NCBI GenBank assembly: GCA_963921425.1
Contig: OY992838.1
Coordinates: forward strand, 16,862,085-16,926,084
DNA: 64,000 nucleotides
Reading direction: 5' to 3'
Origin: Dryas octopetala
Taxonomy: Eukaryota > Streptophyta > Magnoliopsida > Rosales > Rosaceae
The notes under the pieces: model-generated
Databases searched by the model: none
Seen by the model: the letters and a program-made list of their open reading frames with translations, nothing else
What the model was told of the DNA's origin: nothing
Position numbers and translations under genes: made by a program
Shown: one piece after another, positions 21,201 to 31,949 of the stretch
Layout: the number at the start of each line of letters is the position of its first letter
Position numbering within the stretch: position 1 is the stretch's first letter

Positions 21201-23078
21201 ACAATTTCGTTGCATATTTGGTCCAATTTTGTCCAAATAACACTAAAACACTCTAGTTTGGCAAGAAAGACATAGGCAAACAATTTCTCATGTTAGAATA
21301 AGCGTTCCAGACCTAGTGAACCACATTTGATGTTAAGAAGCCACGTAAACTTCATTTTGGTGCATATTTGGTCTAATTTCGTCCAAATTGCACCAAATCG
21401 TTCCTAGTTGGTAAGAAAGACATGGGGAAACAGTTTCTAACTTTAGGATTAACGTGCTAGACCTATTGAACAACTTTTCGTGTTAAGAATGCACAAAAAC
21501 GTCATTTCGTTGCATAGTTGGTCCAATTTCGTCGAAATAGCACCAAAACATTCTCGGTTGGCAAGAAAGACTGGAGGAAACACTTTCTCATATTAGGATT
21601 AGCGTTCTAGACCTATTGAACGAAATTTCGTATTAAAAACGCACGAAAACATCATTTTGGTGCATGCTTGGTCCAATTTTGTCCAAATTGCACCAAAAAG
21701 TTCCCGATTGGCAAGAATGACATGGGAAAATGCTTTCTTTTGTTAGAATTAGCGTGCTAGACCTATTGAACCACGTTTGGTATTAAGAACGCACAAAAAC
21801 GTCATTTCGTTGCATACTTGGTCGAATTTCATCCAAATAATAAGAAAACAATCCCGGTTGATGGGAAAGACATGGGCGAACTCATTCCCATATTGAATCA
21901 CATTTCGTGTTAAGAACGTACAAAAACGTTATTTCGTTGCATACTTGGTCCAATTTTGTCAAACTAGTACCAAAACATTCCCGGCTGGCAAGAAAGAATG
22001 GGGGAAACACTTTCTCATGTTAGGATTAGCGATCTATACTTATTGAACCACATTTGGTTTTAAGAATGCACGAAAACGTCATTTCGTTGCATTCATTGTC
22101 TAATTTTGCCCAAATTGCACCAAATTGTTCCCGGTTGGCAAGAAACTCATGGGGATGCACTTTCTCATGTTAGGATTAGCGTTCTAGACCTATTAAACCA
22201 CATTTCATGTTAAAAACGCACGAAAACATAATTTTGGTGCATGCTTGGTCCAATTTTGTCCAAATTGCACCAAAACGTTCCCGGTTGGCAAGAACAATAT
22301 GGGAAACACTTTCTTATATTAGGATTAGTATGCTAGACCTATTAAACTACATTTGGTGTTAAGAACGCACAAAAACACAATTTCGTTGCATATTTAGTCC
22401 AATTTCGTCCAAATAACACTAAAACACTCTAGTTTGGCAAGAAAGACATAGGCAAACAATTTCTCATGTTAGAATAAGCGTTCCAGACCTAGTGAACCAC
22501 ATTTGATGTTAAGAAGCCACGTAAACTTCATTTTGGTGCATATTTGGTCTAATTTCGTCCAAATTGCTCCAAATCGTTCCTAGTTGGTAAGAAAGACATG
22601 GGGAAACAGTTTCTAATTTTAGGATTAACGTGCTAGACCTATTGAACAACTTTTCGTCTTAAGAATGCACAAAAACGTCATTTCGTTGCATAGTTGGTCC
22701 AATTTCGTCGAAATAGCACCAAAACATTCTCGGTTGGCAAGAAAGACTGGGCGAAACACTTTCACATATTAGGATTAGCGTTCTAGACCTGTTGAATGAC
22801 ATTTGATGTTAAGTACTCACGAAAATTTCATTTCGGTGCATACTTTGTCTAAGTTCGTCCAAATTGCACCAAAACATGACTGGTTGGCAAGAAAGACAGG
22901 GGGAAACACTTTCTCATGTTAGGATTAATATTCTAGACCTATTGAACGACATTTGATGTTAAGAACTAACGAAAACTTCATTTCGGTGCATAATTGGTCT
23001 AATTTCATCTTAATTGAACCAAAACGTGACCTGTTGGCAAGAAAGACATACGGTAACACTTTCTCATGTTAGGATTAG
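18219..23078 (+). repeat. Tandem satellite array, ~150-bp monomer, ~32 copies
   Basis: Successive copies of the word CCTATTGAAC fall at 19359, 19509, 19661, 19811 and 19961, giving a period of 150-152 bp. Monomers carry the words TTGGTCYAATTTCGTCCAAA, GGTTGGCAAGAAA, CTTTCTCATGTTAGGATTAG and AAGAACGCACGAAAACG. Neighbouring monomers are clearly diverged, so the array is not freshly amplified, but larger blocks are duplicated. No ORF of interest. Base composition is AT-rich. Confidence 0.95.
20404..22800 (+). repeat. Higher-order duplication of about 1.2 kb (8 monomers, two copies)
   Basis: 20404-21615 recurs at about 21628-22790. The offset is 1224 bp at the left (GCTTGGTCCA at 20441 and 21665) and 1176 bp at the right (GCATAGTTGG at 21512 and 22688). 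Part of the same unit is also recognisable at 18228-18560. Matching monomers of the two blocks are much closer to each other than adjacent monomers are. Confidence 0.85.
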
Positions 23079-23827
23079 TTTCACGGTTTGCACTTAGGGT
23101 TGTGCTTCTGTTACATTAATATGAAGTATGGAGGGTCAAATAGCAAGAGAATGGCATTCGTTTGGCGAAGAGTGGCCGGGTTGCGCACGTAGAAGGGTAA
23201 TTTTGTAATTTGGCTGTTTCGGGATCTTCTTGTTGGAATTTGGGAAATCTAAAAATACCGGTAAATCCAGGAGGTCGAAATGAGTACAACGCAACTGACG
23301 GTTCGTCATTCGGATTTCTGATGAATTAATTATGGCCAATTATGACTTCTCGCGCAAGTTAATGTTTCCTCCTCCTTTGTGAAGAAAGGCATAAAAATGC
23401 TCTTTAAGGGGAGACATGGTGTCAGGCTCTTCCCCACCCCTGACGCCCACACCTATGGAGCGTCAAACGAGTTACTCTAGGAACCTTTGGGGACCTAGGG
23501 GGCGGGCACTTGACTTCCAGAGGGTGGTCATGTGTCTCCGTGGGATAGGAGGTCCCACTGACAGTACAAGCGAGCGGGGGTGCTTGTATTGCGCTGGGCG
23601 CGCGCACACGAGGCTACAAGAGGAATTCCCTTATGCCACGCCGTATGCATATCACGCCCACTATATGTGAACTCTTGGAGACTCCATGATGCTCATTGGC
23701 CATGTATTACTCAACGAAGACATCGACTTAGGTTCAGCCATGCACAATATATGATGCTAGCAGGCACGGGAGGGGCGACCCTGTGCCAACGAGAGAAAGC
23801 TAATGTGGGGCATCAGAGAAGAGTTGC
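23079..23827. mobile_element. Unit E, left part: 1.1-kb LTR-like insertion in satellite
   Basis: Satellite stops at ATTAG (23074-23078) and resumes with ATTAG at 45821. The inserted unit starts TTTCACGG and ends CCGTGACA, an inverted terminal match typical of LTRs with TGTCACGG...CCGTGACA ends. Without the nested elements it is about 1124 bp. It has no long ORF. A CATAAAAATGCTC TATA-like word lies near 23391. A solo LTR of a different family, perhaps a chromovirus, is the best guess, but I do not recognise the sequence. Confidence 0.7.
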
Positions 23828-24687
23828 TGATGAGTGTGCATTTGGCATTACTTTATGATACTAATTCCTTAACCTAGAGTGTTAGAACTCGATATTTTGC
23901 GTTTCTTGTCTTGTTTTTGTGTTTTCAGGTCAAATGAAGCAGAAATAGAAAAAGGAAGCAAATGGAGCCATTTTGGGACATTTCCTGGTCAAACTAGGAA
24001 AACGAGTGAAATCCTAGTCAAACCAGAAAAAGTGCCGAAATCCTCGTCAAATGAGGATTCGTAGTCAATCTAGGAAACATCAAGTCCATAACCATCATTG
24101 CGGAGCCAGAAATGAGAAATCCTGATTGGAACAGGAATTCCTGGTTGAGTCCTAATGACACTAGGAAACCTAATCTTACTTGGGAAATGAGTCCTAATGA
24201 CACTAGGAGACCCCAGGGGCAATATGGTCATTACGAGAAGTAGAAATGGATAAGGAATCTTTCATTTACAAGAAATCCTAGTTGGACAAGGAAATGTTGG
24301 TCAAAGTCAAGGTTCCAGAAGCTTCTAGAAGATGGTGGACATCCATGGAAATGAATGGAGGGAAGAAATGAATTCAAATTCAAATGGAAATGATGGGCAA
24401 AATGGGGAGTCAAAGTCAATGGTCAAGGGTCAAAGATGACAAGTCAACAAGTCAAATGGGCCATGGGCCTATGGGATGCCGAAATCAGATGGGCCATGCA
24501 TGCACGCGCCTAACCCTAGCAGCCCAAGCCCAAAGCGCAAGGTCCAAGGTGGTAGCCCATGAAGTGAAACCCTAGCCCACCTTGTCCAAGCCACTTCAGC
24601 CCAAGGTGCAAGCGCAATGCGCCAAGACCAGCAGCCTAAGACCAGCAGCCATGCGCATGCACTGAAACCCTAGAAGGCTTGGCGTAT
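23828..24687 (+). repeat. Solo LTR D, left part (family 1), in unit E
   Basis: Starts TGATGAGTG after GTTGC (23823-23827). The other end, at 45440, is followed by GTTGC (45441-45445). This part carries the U3 palindromes and TGGGCY words. Element C is inserted at its right edge. Confidence 0.88.
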
Positions 24688-24841
24688 TGATGAGTGTGCA
24701 TTTTGCATCACTTTATGATACTAATTCCTTAACCTAGAGTGTTAGAACTCGATATTTTGTGTTTCTTGTCTTGTTTTTGTGTTTTCAGGTCAAATGAAGC
24801 AGAAATTAGAAAAAGAAGCAAATGGAGCCATTTTAGGACAT

Positions 24842-25142
24842 TTCCTGGTCAAACTAGGAAAACGAGTGAAATCCTGGTCAAACCAGGAAAAGTGCAGAAA
24901 TCCTAGTCGAATGAGGATTCCTAGTCACACTAGGAAACATCAAGTTCAGAACCATCATTGCAGAGCCAGAAATGTGAAATCCTGATTCGAACAGGAAATC
25001 CTGGTTGAACTAGGGAACCTAACCCAACTAGGGAAATGAGTCCTAATGACACTAGGAGACCCCAGGGGCAATATGGTCATTACAAGAAGTCGAAATGGAT
25101 AAGGAATCTCTCATTTTCAAGGAATCCTAGTTGCACCAGGAA
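24842..25142 (+). promoter_or_regulatory. Palindrome array in U3 of element C
   Basis: About nine boxes of the form TCCTRGT-nnn-ACYAGGA in 300 bp, for example TTCCTGGTCAAACTAGGAA (24842) and TTCCTAGTCACACTAGGAA (24918). The arms match imperfectly, and spacing varies from 0 to about 80 bp. Confidence 0.7.
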
Positions 25143-25264
25143 ATGTTAGTCAAAGTCAACTCTACAAAGTCAAGGTTCCAGAAGCTTCTAGAAGGTGGTG
25201 GACATCCATGGAAATGAATGGAGGGAAGAAATGAATTTGAATTCAAATGGAAATGAGGAGCAAA

Positions 25265-25690
25265 ATGGGAAGTCAAAAGTCAAGGGCCCATGGGCCCTAG
25301 GGATGCCGAACCAAGATGGGCCATGCATGCACATGCATGGGCCCAAACCCTAGCAGCCCAAAGTCAGGAGCAAGATGGCAGCCCATGCATGCGCATGCAT
25401 GCCATGCAAACCCTAGCAGCCAAGGAGACCCATGCGCAAGCCCAAGATGCAAGCCCAAGGTGGAAGCCCATGGAGTGAAACCCTAGCCCATCTTGTGCAA
25501 GCCACTTCAGCTCAACACATGCGAGCCCAATGCACATCAAGGTCCAAGACCAGCAGCCCATGCGCAAGGGAGGGAGGCCTAGCTAACTTGCATGCGCCAC
25601 TTAAGCCCAAAGGACCAAGCCCTTGCCGCAAGCCACAAGCTCTAACCCTAGCTGATGCCGCAAGCTACAAGAAGAAGAAACCCTAGCAGC
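25265..25690 (+). promoter_or_regulatory. U3 cluster of telo-boxes, TGGGCY and CATGCA motifs
   Basis: AAACCCTAG-type telo-boxes recur (near 25345, 25418, 25488, 25676), mixed with many GCCCA/TGGGC words and CATGCATG runs (near 25322 and 25386). In plants, telo-box plus TGGGCY (site II) marks promoters of ribosomal-protein and cell-cycle genes, and CATGCA is the RY element of B3 proteins. Function here is inferred from motifs only. Confidence 0.5.
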
Positions 25691-25730
25691 CGCATGTTTT
25701 CTCTTCCTTGCCTCTCAAGGATTGCACCTC

Positions 25731-25739
25731 TATATATAT
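25731..25739 (+). promoter_or_regulatory. TATA box of element C 5' LTR
   Basis: CCTCTATATATATCCCC lies just downstream of the motif cluster and about 115 bp upstream of the GA-rich start of the presumed transcript. Confidence 0.65.
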
Positions 25740-27164
25740 CCCCTTAATTCAGAACCCTAGGGACCTCACTTCTCACTTCCTACACTCCAGCCGAGATCCT
25801 CTTACCTCCTGCTAGTTTTATTTTCAGTTTTAGGTTTTTATTTTCAGAAGTTAGGGAGAGTGAGAGAGAGCCGAATTCAGAGAGACTTAGAGAGAGAGGG
25901 TGGCGTGACAAGTGAGAGAGAGAAGGAATCAGCCTTGCCGCAAGCCCTAGCTCACCTTGCCGTGAGTTCCTCCTGCTTGCTAGGTGCCTCCTTCTTCCTC
26001 TCTCCTTGCCGCAGCCCCCATGTGTTTGCATCTCTGATTTTTGTTTCCTTTTTACTTCTAGAATTCTGATTTTATGTTGGGTTATGCTTCTAAATTTATC
26101 TAGTTTATATTTCTGAATTTATTTAATTGAGTTGCTGAATTTAATTAGTTTAAAGCTTTGTTTTATTCAATGCATGTTTCAGATTCTAGTTAGTTTATAT
26201 TTTTTAATCTAGTTTAGTTGTGGTTCTGATTTCAATTCGTGCATGCATTTAATTTCGTTAACTTTGCGTTTCTGATTTCTTTAGCAAGCATGAATTGGGA
26301 TTTCATTATTGTTGGTTACTGTTTTTATTTATTTAATGTAATTATGTAGGTTAGTTATTCTATCTTGCATGTTAGTCGTAGGTCGATTAATGGATTTGCA
26401 TGTTCTAACAAATCGTTTATCCGTCTCTTGGTCTGTTAGTTTGATGTTTGCATGTATTAAATTTCCACTATCTATTAAAACCCGTCACTAGTTGTTTGCA
26501 TCCTTTGACTGGCCACCTTAGGGTAATTGCATCTAGTTTATTTGTTAGGTTTAGCTGTGAAATAGTCAAAGACACTAAACCACAAGTAACAAGGGAATAA
26601 GGGATTATTCTTGGTAGTGGGGTTGGGTGAGCTCTATAAGGAAATAGTCAAAGCTTATATGTTGTGCATGTTTGACGTTCTCATAAAACTTAATGACTCC
26701 TGCATGGGTAACAGCTGCCTTAGCTTGAACTAGGGAACATGTAGGTTAACTGGCTAAGGAAGGCCCAAGAAGCTCTTAGTTTATGCATTAGGAGAACAAT
26801 TGCGAGAAAGTAACTAGCCAAACCTTTTTAGCAGTCAAACTTTAATATGTTGTGTTCAAATTAACTGTCATTAGCCTTGGATGGTTATTACATGCTTATC
26901 TGATTTGAAACTGAAAACTTAACATTGCAAGATAGATTAAAGGGTGTGTGCGTGTGGTGATGTGTGCGTGTGTTCCATCTTCCAAAACCCCCCATTTAGT
27001 TATTCTAGTGATTAATTGCATTGATTTGTTGTTTATTAACCATTCCCTGTGGGATCGACCTCGTGCTTGTACGCTTTGCTACTGATGCGATTCGTCCAGT
27101 TGCGAGTATACTTAGAATGAGATAATTGTTTATTTTGTTCTAAGAAAACATATCAACAAGTTTT

Positions 27165-27182
27165 TGGCGCCGTTGCTGGGGA
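27165..27182 (+). promoter_or_regulatory. Primer-binding site, tRNA-Asp type, element C
   Basis: TGGCGCCGTTGCTGGGGA, the same site as in A and F with one base different, follows the LTR by six bases. Confidence 0.9.
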
Positions 27183-27319
27183 ATGGTGGCTAATATCAAT
27201 GAATTGGTTATATTAGTTAGATTTCATTTTTGGTAAATTTTTTGGTTTTAATAAATGCCATGCCTTTATGAGCAGTCTTTCTACTGATTGTGTGTTTGCT
27301 CTTGATTAGGTGTTATTTT

Positions 27320-27469
27320 ATGAACCCTGAAGTTGTTGCAAGGTTAGAGAGGCTAAAAAACGAAGCGTTAGGTACCTTTCACATCAGCCCTCAACCTAGT
27401 GCATCAGATTCGAGTAGTGAGGATATTGGAAGCGTCAAAATGGCTGAAGCAAATGAGAATGTGCCGCAG
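27320..27469 (+). pseudogene. Gag N-terminal fragment of element C
   Basis: Begins MNPEVVARLERLKNEALG and closely follows the start of element A Gag. It stops where element F is inserted. Fossil fragment. Confidence 0.88.
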
Positions 27470-30033
27470 TGTTGTATGTTTTCCTAGAGCAATTATAATA
27501 AACCTTTTTAACAACTCTAGGTTAACTCGCAAGTGCACGAATCGCTAAGTAGCAAAGCTTACAAATACGAGGTCGATCCCACAGGGAATTGTACTAGTGT
27601 ACGATTACTAACTCAATTAAATTCAATTAACTCAACTCTAACTCACACACGCAAATGGGGGGTTTTGATTGGTTTTTGAGACTAGATAAACTAACAGATA
27701 AATGACAAAACATTAAAATAACAACTGAATGAATTTGGATAAAACAATAATAAAGAAACACTAGGGGTCAGATTCCACCACTAGCATACCATTCACTCTA
27801 CTATGGATATTAACAATCAATAAGTAAACATGTTGACAAAGTTCGTCTACTAAAAGGTTTGGCTAGTCACTTTTAGCAATTACTCCCCTTACTGTGCATA
27901 AACTAAGAGCTTCTTGGGCCTTCCTTAGCCAGTTAACTTGCATGTTCCCTAGTTCTAAGCTAAGGCAGCTGTTACCCATGCAAGAGTCGTTACGATCTGT
28001 GAGAGTGACAAACACATAGCGCATGGCTCCAAATTAATGTACTGTATGTCATCTATGATCTCTTTTCTCATGAATATTATCTTAGGATACCCACTTGTTG
28101 CCTATTGAAACTATCATCCTTTCGAGCTTATTTAGTTTCACAACATATATCTAGATGCATGCAACCTAAGGTGATCAGTCAAAGATGCGAAACAAATAGA
28201 TTCAATTTAAACAGAGATCCAAGATTTGTCAACATATAAACAATCAAAATATTAATAATCCATAGTAAAAGTGAACAGCAATGCTAGGGCTTCATCCTAG
28301 CCCTAGCCCAATATTCAGCTACACATAATTAAATTCACAAATAAATAATGCATGATTAAAATAATGAAAATAAAAGAAAGGGAGAGAGATCAAGCCGGGG
28401 CAGCAAGGTGGAGGTGCGGCTGCAATGGTGGTGCGTAATGGGGCTGCTCGGCCTTGGGCTCCACGGCGAGGAGGCTGAGGTGCTCGGCAAGGTGGCAGCA
28501 AGGTGGTGATGGCGTGGCTGCTGGAGGTGGCTGCGGCTTGGTGGCGCAACTTGGTGGTGGTGGCTGCGGCTTCACTTGATCCTCCTTCTTCAGTTCAGCA
28601 CAAAATAAAAGAAAGCACACAAGAAAAGGTGGCTGCTAGGTTCGGCCACAAAAGAAAAGAAGAAGAATAAAAAGGAAGGGAGAGAAGGTGGCTGCGGCAC
28701 AAGAAAAATAAAGAAAGAGATGGTGGCTGCTAGGGTTTGCTTCAGAAAAATAAAAGAAAGAGAAGGAGGCTAGCTAGGGTTTCTGAAAATTAAAGAGGAG
28801 AGAAGAGATCGAACTTCAGAACAGAACCCCTTTTTTGATTTTTAGAGATATATTTATAGAGGGAAGTGGGGCTGAGATTTCTCTTTCTCTTCAATGTGGG
28901 ATAAGTGCATTCCTTGCACACCAAGGCTTATAATTTTCGGCCAAGCATGGGCCTTGGGCTGATTTGGGCTCTTTTTGGGCGTAACTCCTTTTTCAGCTCG
29001 CGGAACTGCTGCGCTACCTCCACTAAAATGGCCATATCTTGAGCTAGAAAACTCGGAATCGAAATCCGTAAAATTCCCTGCGAAGCTAACATCCGTATCT
29101 TTCCAACCATATATGGCATGCTACCTGATTCATTCTGGAGACGTACAGAATTGCTGTCGAAATTGGTGCTCTGTTTTCCAGGGTTTTGACTTCTTTTTTC
29201 AGCTAGGATTCCTTGGGAGGCAAGAACAAGAAAGTGCAGCAGCAGCTAGGGTTAGGAGAGCATTGGGCTTGCGGCAAGGGCTTTGGCTTTGGGCTTAAGG
29301 GCCACACGCCAGCCCCCCTAGGGTTTCACTTCATGGCTGCCACCTTCAAGCTTGCGCATTGGGCTTCATCTTGGGCTGGTGCATGCATGCATGCATGGCC
29401 CCTCAGATTTCGGCATTTGCATAGGCCCATGGCCCATTTGACTTGTTGACTTTTCATAGTTGACCCTTGACCATTTGAATTCGAATTCATTTCTTCCCTC
29501 CATTTATTCCCATGGATGTTCACCACCTTCTAGAAGCTTCAGGAACCTTGACTTTGTGGAGTTGACTTTGACCAACATTTCCTAGTGCAACTAGGATTTC
29601 TTGTAAATGAGGGATTCTTTATCCATTTCGACTTCTCGTAATGACCATATTGCCCCTGGGGTCTCCTAGTGTCATTAGGACTCCTTTCCCTAGTTGGGTT
29701 AGGTTTCCTAGTTCAACCAGGATTTCCTGTATCAATCAGGATTTTTCATTTCTGGCTCCGCAATGATGGTTCTGGACTTGATGTTTCCTAGTGTGACTAG
29801 GAATCCTCATTTAACTAGGATTTCTGAACTTTTCCTGGTTTGACCAGGATTTCTCTCGTTTTCCTAGTTTGACTAGGAAATGTCTAAAAATGGTCCTTTT
29901 GGCTCCTTTTCTCTTCTTTACTCATTTTATCCTATAAGAACAAAAACAAACTAACAACACACAAAATATCGAGTTCTTGCACTCTGAGTTAGGGAGTTAG
30001 TATCATAAAGTAGTGTAAAATGAGCACTCAACA
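27470..30033 (-). repeat. 3' LTR of element F
   Basis: Bounded by TGTTGTATG and CACTCAACA (plus strand). Promoter-type sequence TATAAATATATC lies at 28847-28858 on the minus strand and a CArG box at 29107-29116. The outer ~170 bp on the left (R-U5 end) match the LTR of element J better than F's own 5' LTR. Confidence 0.95.
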
Positions 30034-30048
30034 CACCCCCAAACTTAG
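30034..30048 (-). promoter_or_regulatory. Polypurine tract of element F
   Basis: The minus strand reads CTAAGTTTGGGGGTG directly before the 3' LTR start TGTTGAG. Confidence 0.92.
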
Positions 30049-31700
30049 ATTTTGCTAGTCCTCGAGCAAAAAGAACAAAGAAAAGACTCAAGACAGACTC
30101 AAAACATCCCAACACATGACTTCATAAGTACAGCCATAAATAGCATAGTCAAGCAAGATACATATAGAATTTATTCCTCAATCTCTAATAATGCTTCAAT
30201 TAACATACCTTAATCCTCCATGAAATACATAGACCATCCTTGACACAAATTCAAGTGGTTAGACAAACAAGACTAAATCAGCATACACAAAATAGATTCA
30301 ACTTCAAGTCTCACTAAGGCATACTCTCACCAATAAAGCACTTAGAAATTGGGTTGAATTGTGCACTCAAAATTATATGTGAGAGAATTTATGTAAACAA
30401 AAACAAATAGCTCACATATTGGCATTAAATAAAGGCACATTTGAAAGGAAGCAATGATCTCATGAAAGGAATATCAAAAACTTGAAATAGAATCAATCAC
30501 CATAGGCTTCTCTTTCATCTAGACTCCACATTTTATACTACATTTCCCTTAAAATCAAATAGGGCTTTACTCAAGGTTGTAACGTAGGCTTGTCGTAGGG
30601 ATATGATATTGAAATGAAAGGATAATTCAAAGGCTACAAACTATGGTTTTGCAACACAGAATAACACTTTAGAGGCATACCTTGCATACTTGCACTTCAT
30701 AGCTTGATATTTGAGCACCTTTCATCATCATTTTTCTTTTCTTTTGAAACCGTCCCTTCTTTTTTTTTTTTTTTTTTTTTTTTTTTCCAAACTCTTCTTT
30801 TCCAATTTTTCTTGGGTACGGCATACATTCTTTTCAACACATTTCTCTTTCTTTTTGCTTTCAAGCTATACTTCAACATTTATTTTCAACTTCAAAGCCA
30901 TAAAATCAATGCAAAACCATAGATAAAAGGTAAACAGGGTAGGGGTGTAACTCCCCCAAACTTAGGGTTAGGTATATACTGTAGTTAACAAAGAAAAGGC
31001 TATAAGGCTCAAAAGGGGTAACTAGGGATAAAACACAAAAGGTTGGTTTTTGGCTCTAGGTAACACAAACAAGGCCTAAAATCATCTCCTAAGATCCATG
31101 TAGTTATAGACATGTTTTGCATAGAGTAAGAGAGAAGTTCTAGTTCAATGATTCAAATTAGGTGCATTTCAAGCATTTGAACAGAAGAATGATAATGAGA
31201 TCAAACAACGACTTAAATGACAAGAAAGGATTGGAGTAAGTATAAACACACTCAAGAATTGAAGTACAAGGCTCAATAGCTCACTTAGGTCATATAAGTC
31301 TCCTCTATTAAGTATATGCATCTCTAAGCATGCAAGTCATCACTTAAGTTTACGACAACAAGGCCACAAGTCCATAGAGTTGTAAAGCATGTTACGAAAC
31401 AATACTAGATAAAGAAGAATACATACTATATATACAAGCTAGACATGCTCAAAATAACCATACATAATGAAATCAATTAGTTGGGGACTCAAGACTTAAA
31501 ACAAACAAAAGACTCAAAAACACTGTTGCATGCTTCTAAAGATTCGAATCCATCACTACGGTGAATGAAATCTTAAGAGCAGATGCATTTTAATGTGGGT
31601 TTGATACCCTTAATTTACAACAAAAGTAAAATTTTTTTTTTTTTTTTTTACATACTAAAAACGAAAAATGCATTGCATTCCCCACCCCCAAACTTAAAAG

Positions 31701-31720
31701 AAACATTGTCCTCAATGTTT
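31701..31720 (-). other. Predicted RNA hairpin, 8-bp stem with AGGA loop (F)
   Basis: The minus strand reads AAACATTG-AGGA-CAATGTTT. Compared with A and C, one base pair is exchanged in a compensatory way, supporting a real RNA structure next to the purine tract. J has an identical copy at 59347-59366. Confidence 0.7.
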
Positions 31721-31890
31721 AAATGAATGACAAATGTAATGCACAATGTAATGAAAAGAGGAAGGGAAAAACATCAAATAAAACAAAACTAATGAACGAA
31801 GCAAAGAGAGGGTGAAAACGTACCTTGGCTGATGTGAAAATGGCTCGCCCACGCATATGTACAAAATCACCTCCTCCTCGTCATCCATCC

Positions 31891-31908
31891 CTTGGGTTGC
31901 CTCCCAAG
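31891..31908 (-). other. Predicted hairpin after gag-pol (CTTGGG-AGGCAA-CCCAAG)
   Basis: Perfect 6-bp stem with a 6-nt loop about 40 nt beyond the gag-pol stop, preceded by GAAGAC and AGCGCTT words as in the other elements. Confidence 0.6.
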
Positions 31909-31949
31909 AAGCGCTAAGTTTCACGTCTTCAGCCAGACCTAGTCTTGTA

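Larger units (their letters stand above)
24688..27158 (+). repeat. 5' LTR of element C
   Basis: 2471 bp from TGATGAGTG to TATCAACA, followed six bases later by the primer-binding site. It has U3 palindromes (24842-25142), the telo-box/TGGGCY/CATGCA cluster (25265-25690), a TATA box, a GA-rich start (25853-25915) and the R-U5 block (26703-26786). Confidence 0.95.
30049..31949 (-). other. Non-coding 3' internal region of element F
   Basis: 1.9 kb with no credible frame on the element strand. It contains a T tract near 30759-30786 next to a conserved GAAACCGTCCC word, an internal purine tract (30951-30965), another at 31681-31695, a hairpin at 31701-31720 and a hairpin at 31891-31908. Some Athila elements carry an env-like gene here; none is visible in F. 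Confidence 0.75.

Noticed and set aside
18219-23078. A CENP-B-box-like word (TTTCGTTGCATACTTGG) in many satellite monomers
   Set aside because: Only part of the box core fits, the CGGG end is missing, and no CENP-B function is established in plants.
23416-23858. Overlapping frames of 84 and 92 codons in unit E
   Set aside because: They lack recognisable domains and sit inside an insertion with LTR-like ends; more likely chance frames.
24842-25142. The palindrome array resembling a CRISPR or integron array
   Set aside because: The boxes vary, spacers are irregular and are themselves repeated in every LTR, and the setting is a plant retroelement promoter.
25336-25690. Telomere-like AAACCCTA words
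   Set aside because: They are single, dispersed copies, not tandem telomeric repeats, so I read them as telo-box promoter words.
28319-28620. Pro/Ala/His-rich frames in the F LTRs (also 38195-38496)
   Set aside because: Low-complexity translation of GCC/CAC-rich U5 sequence, present twice because the LTR is present twice.
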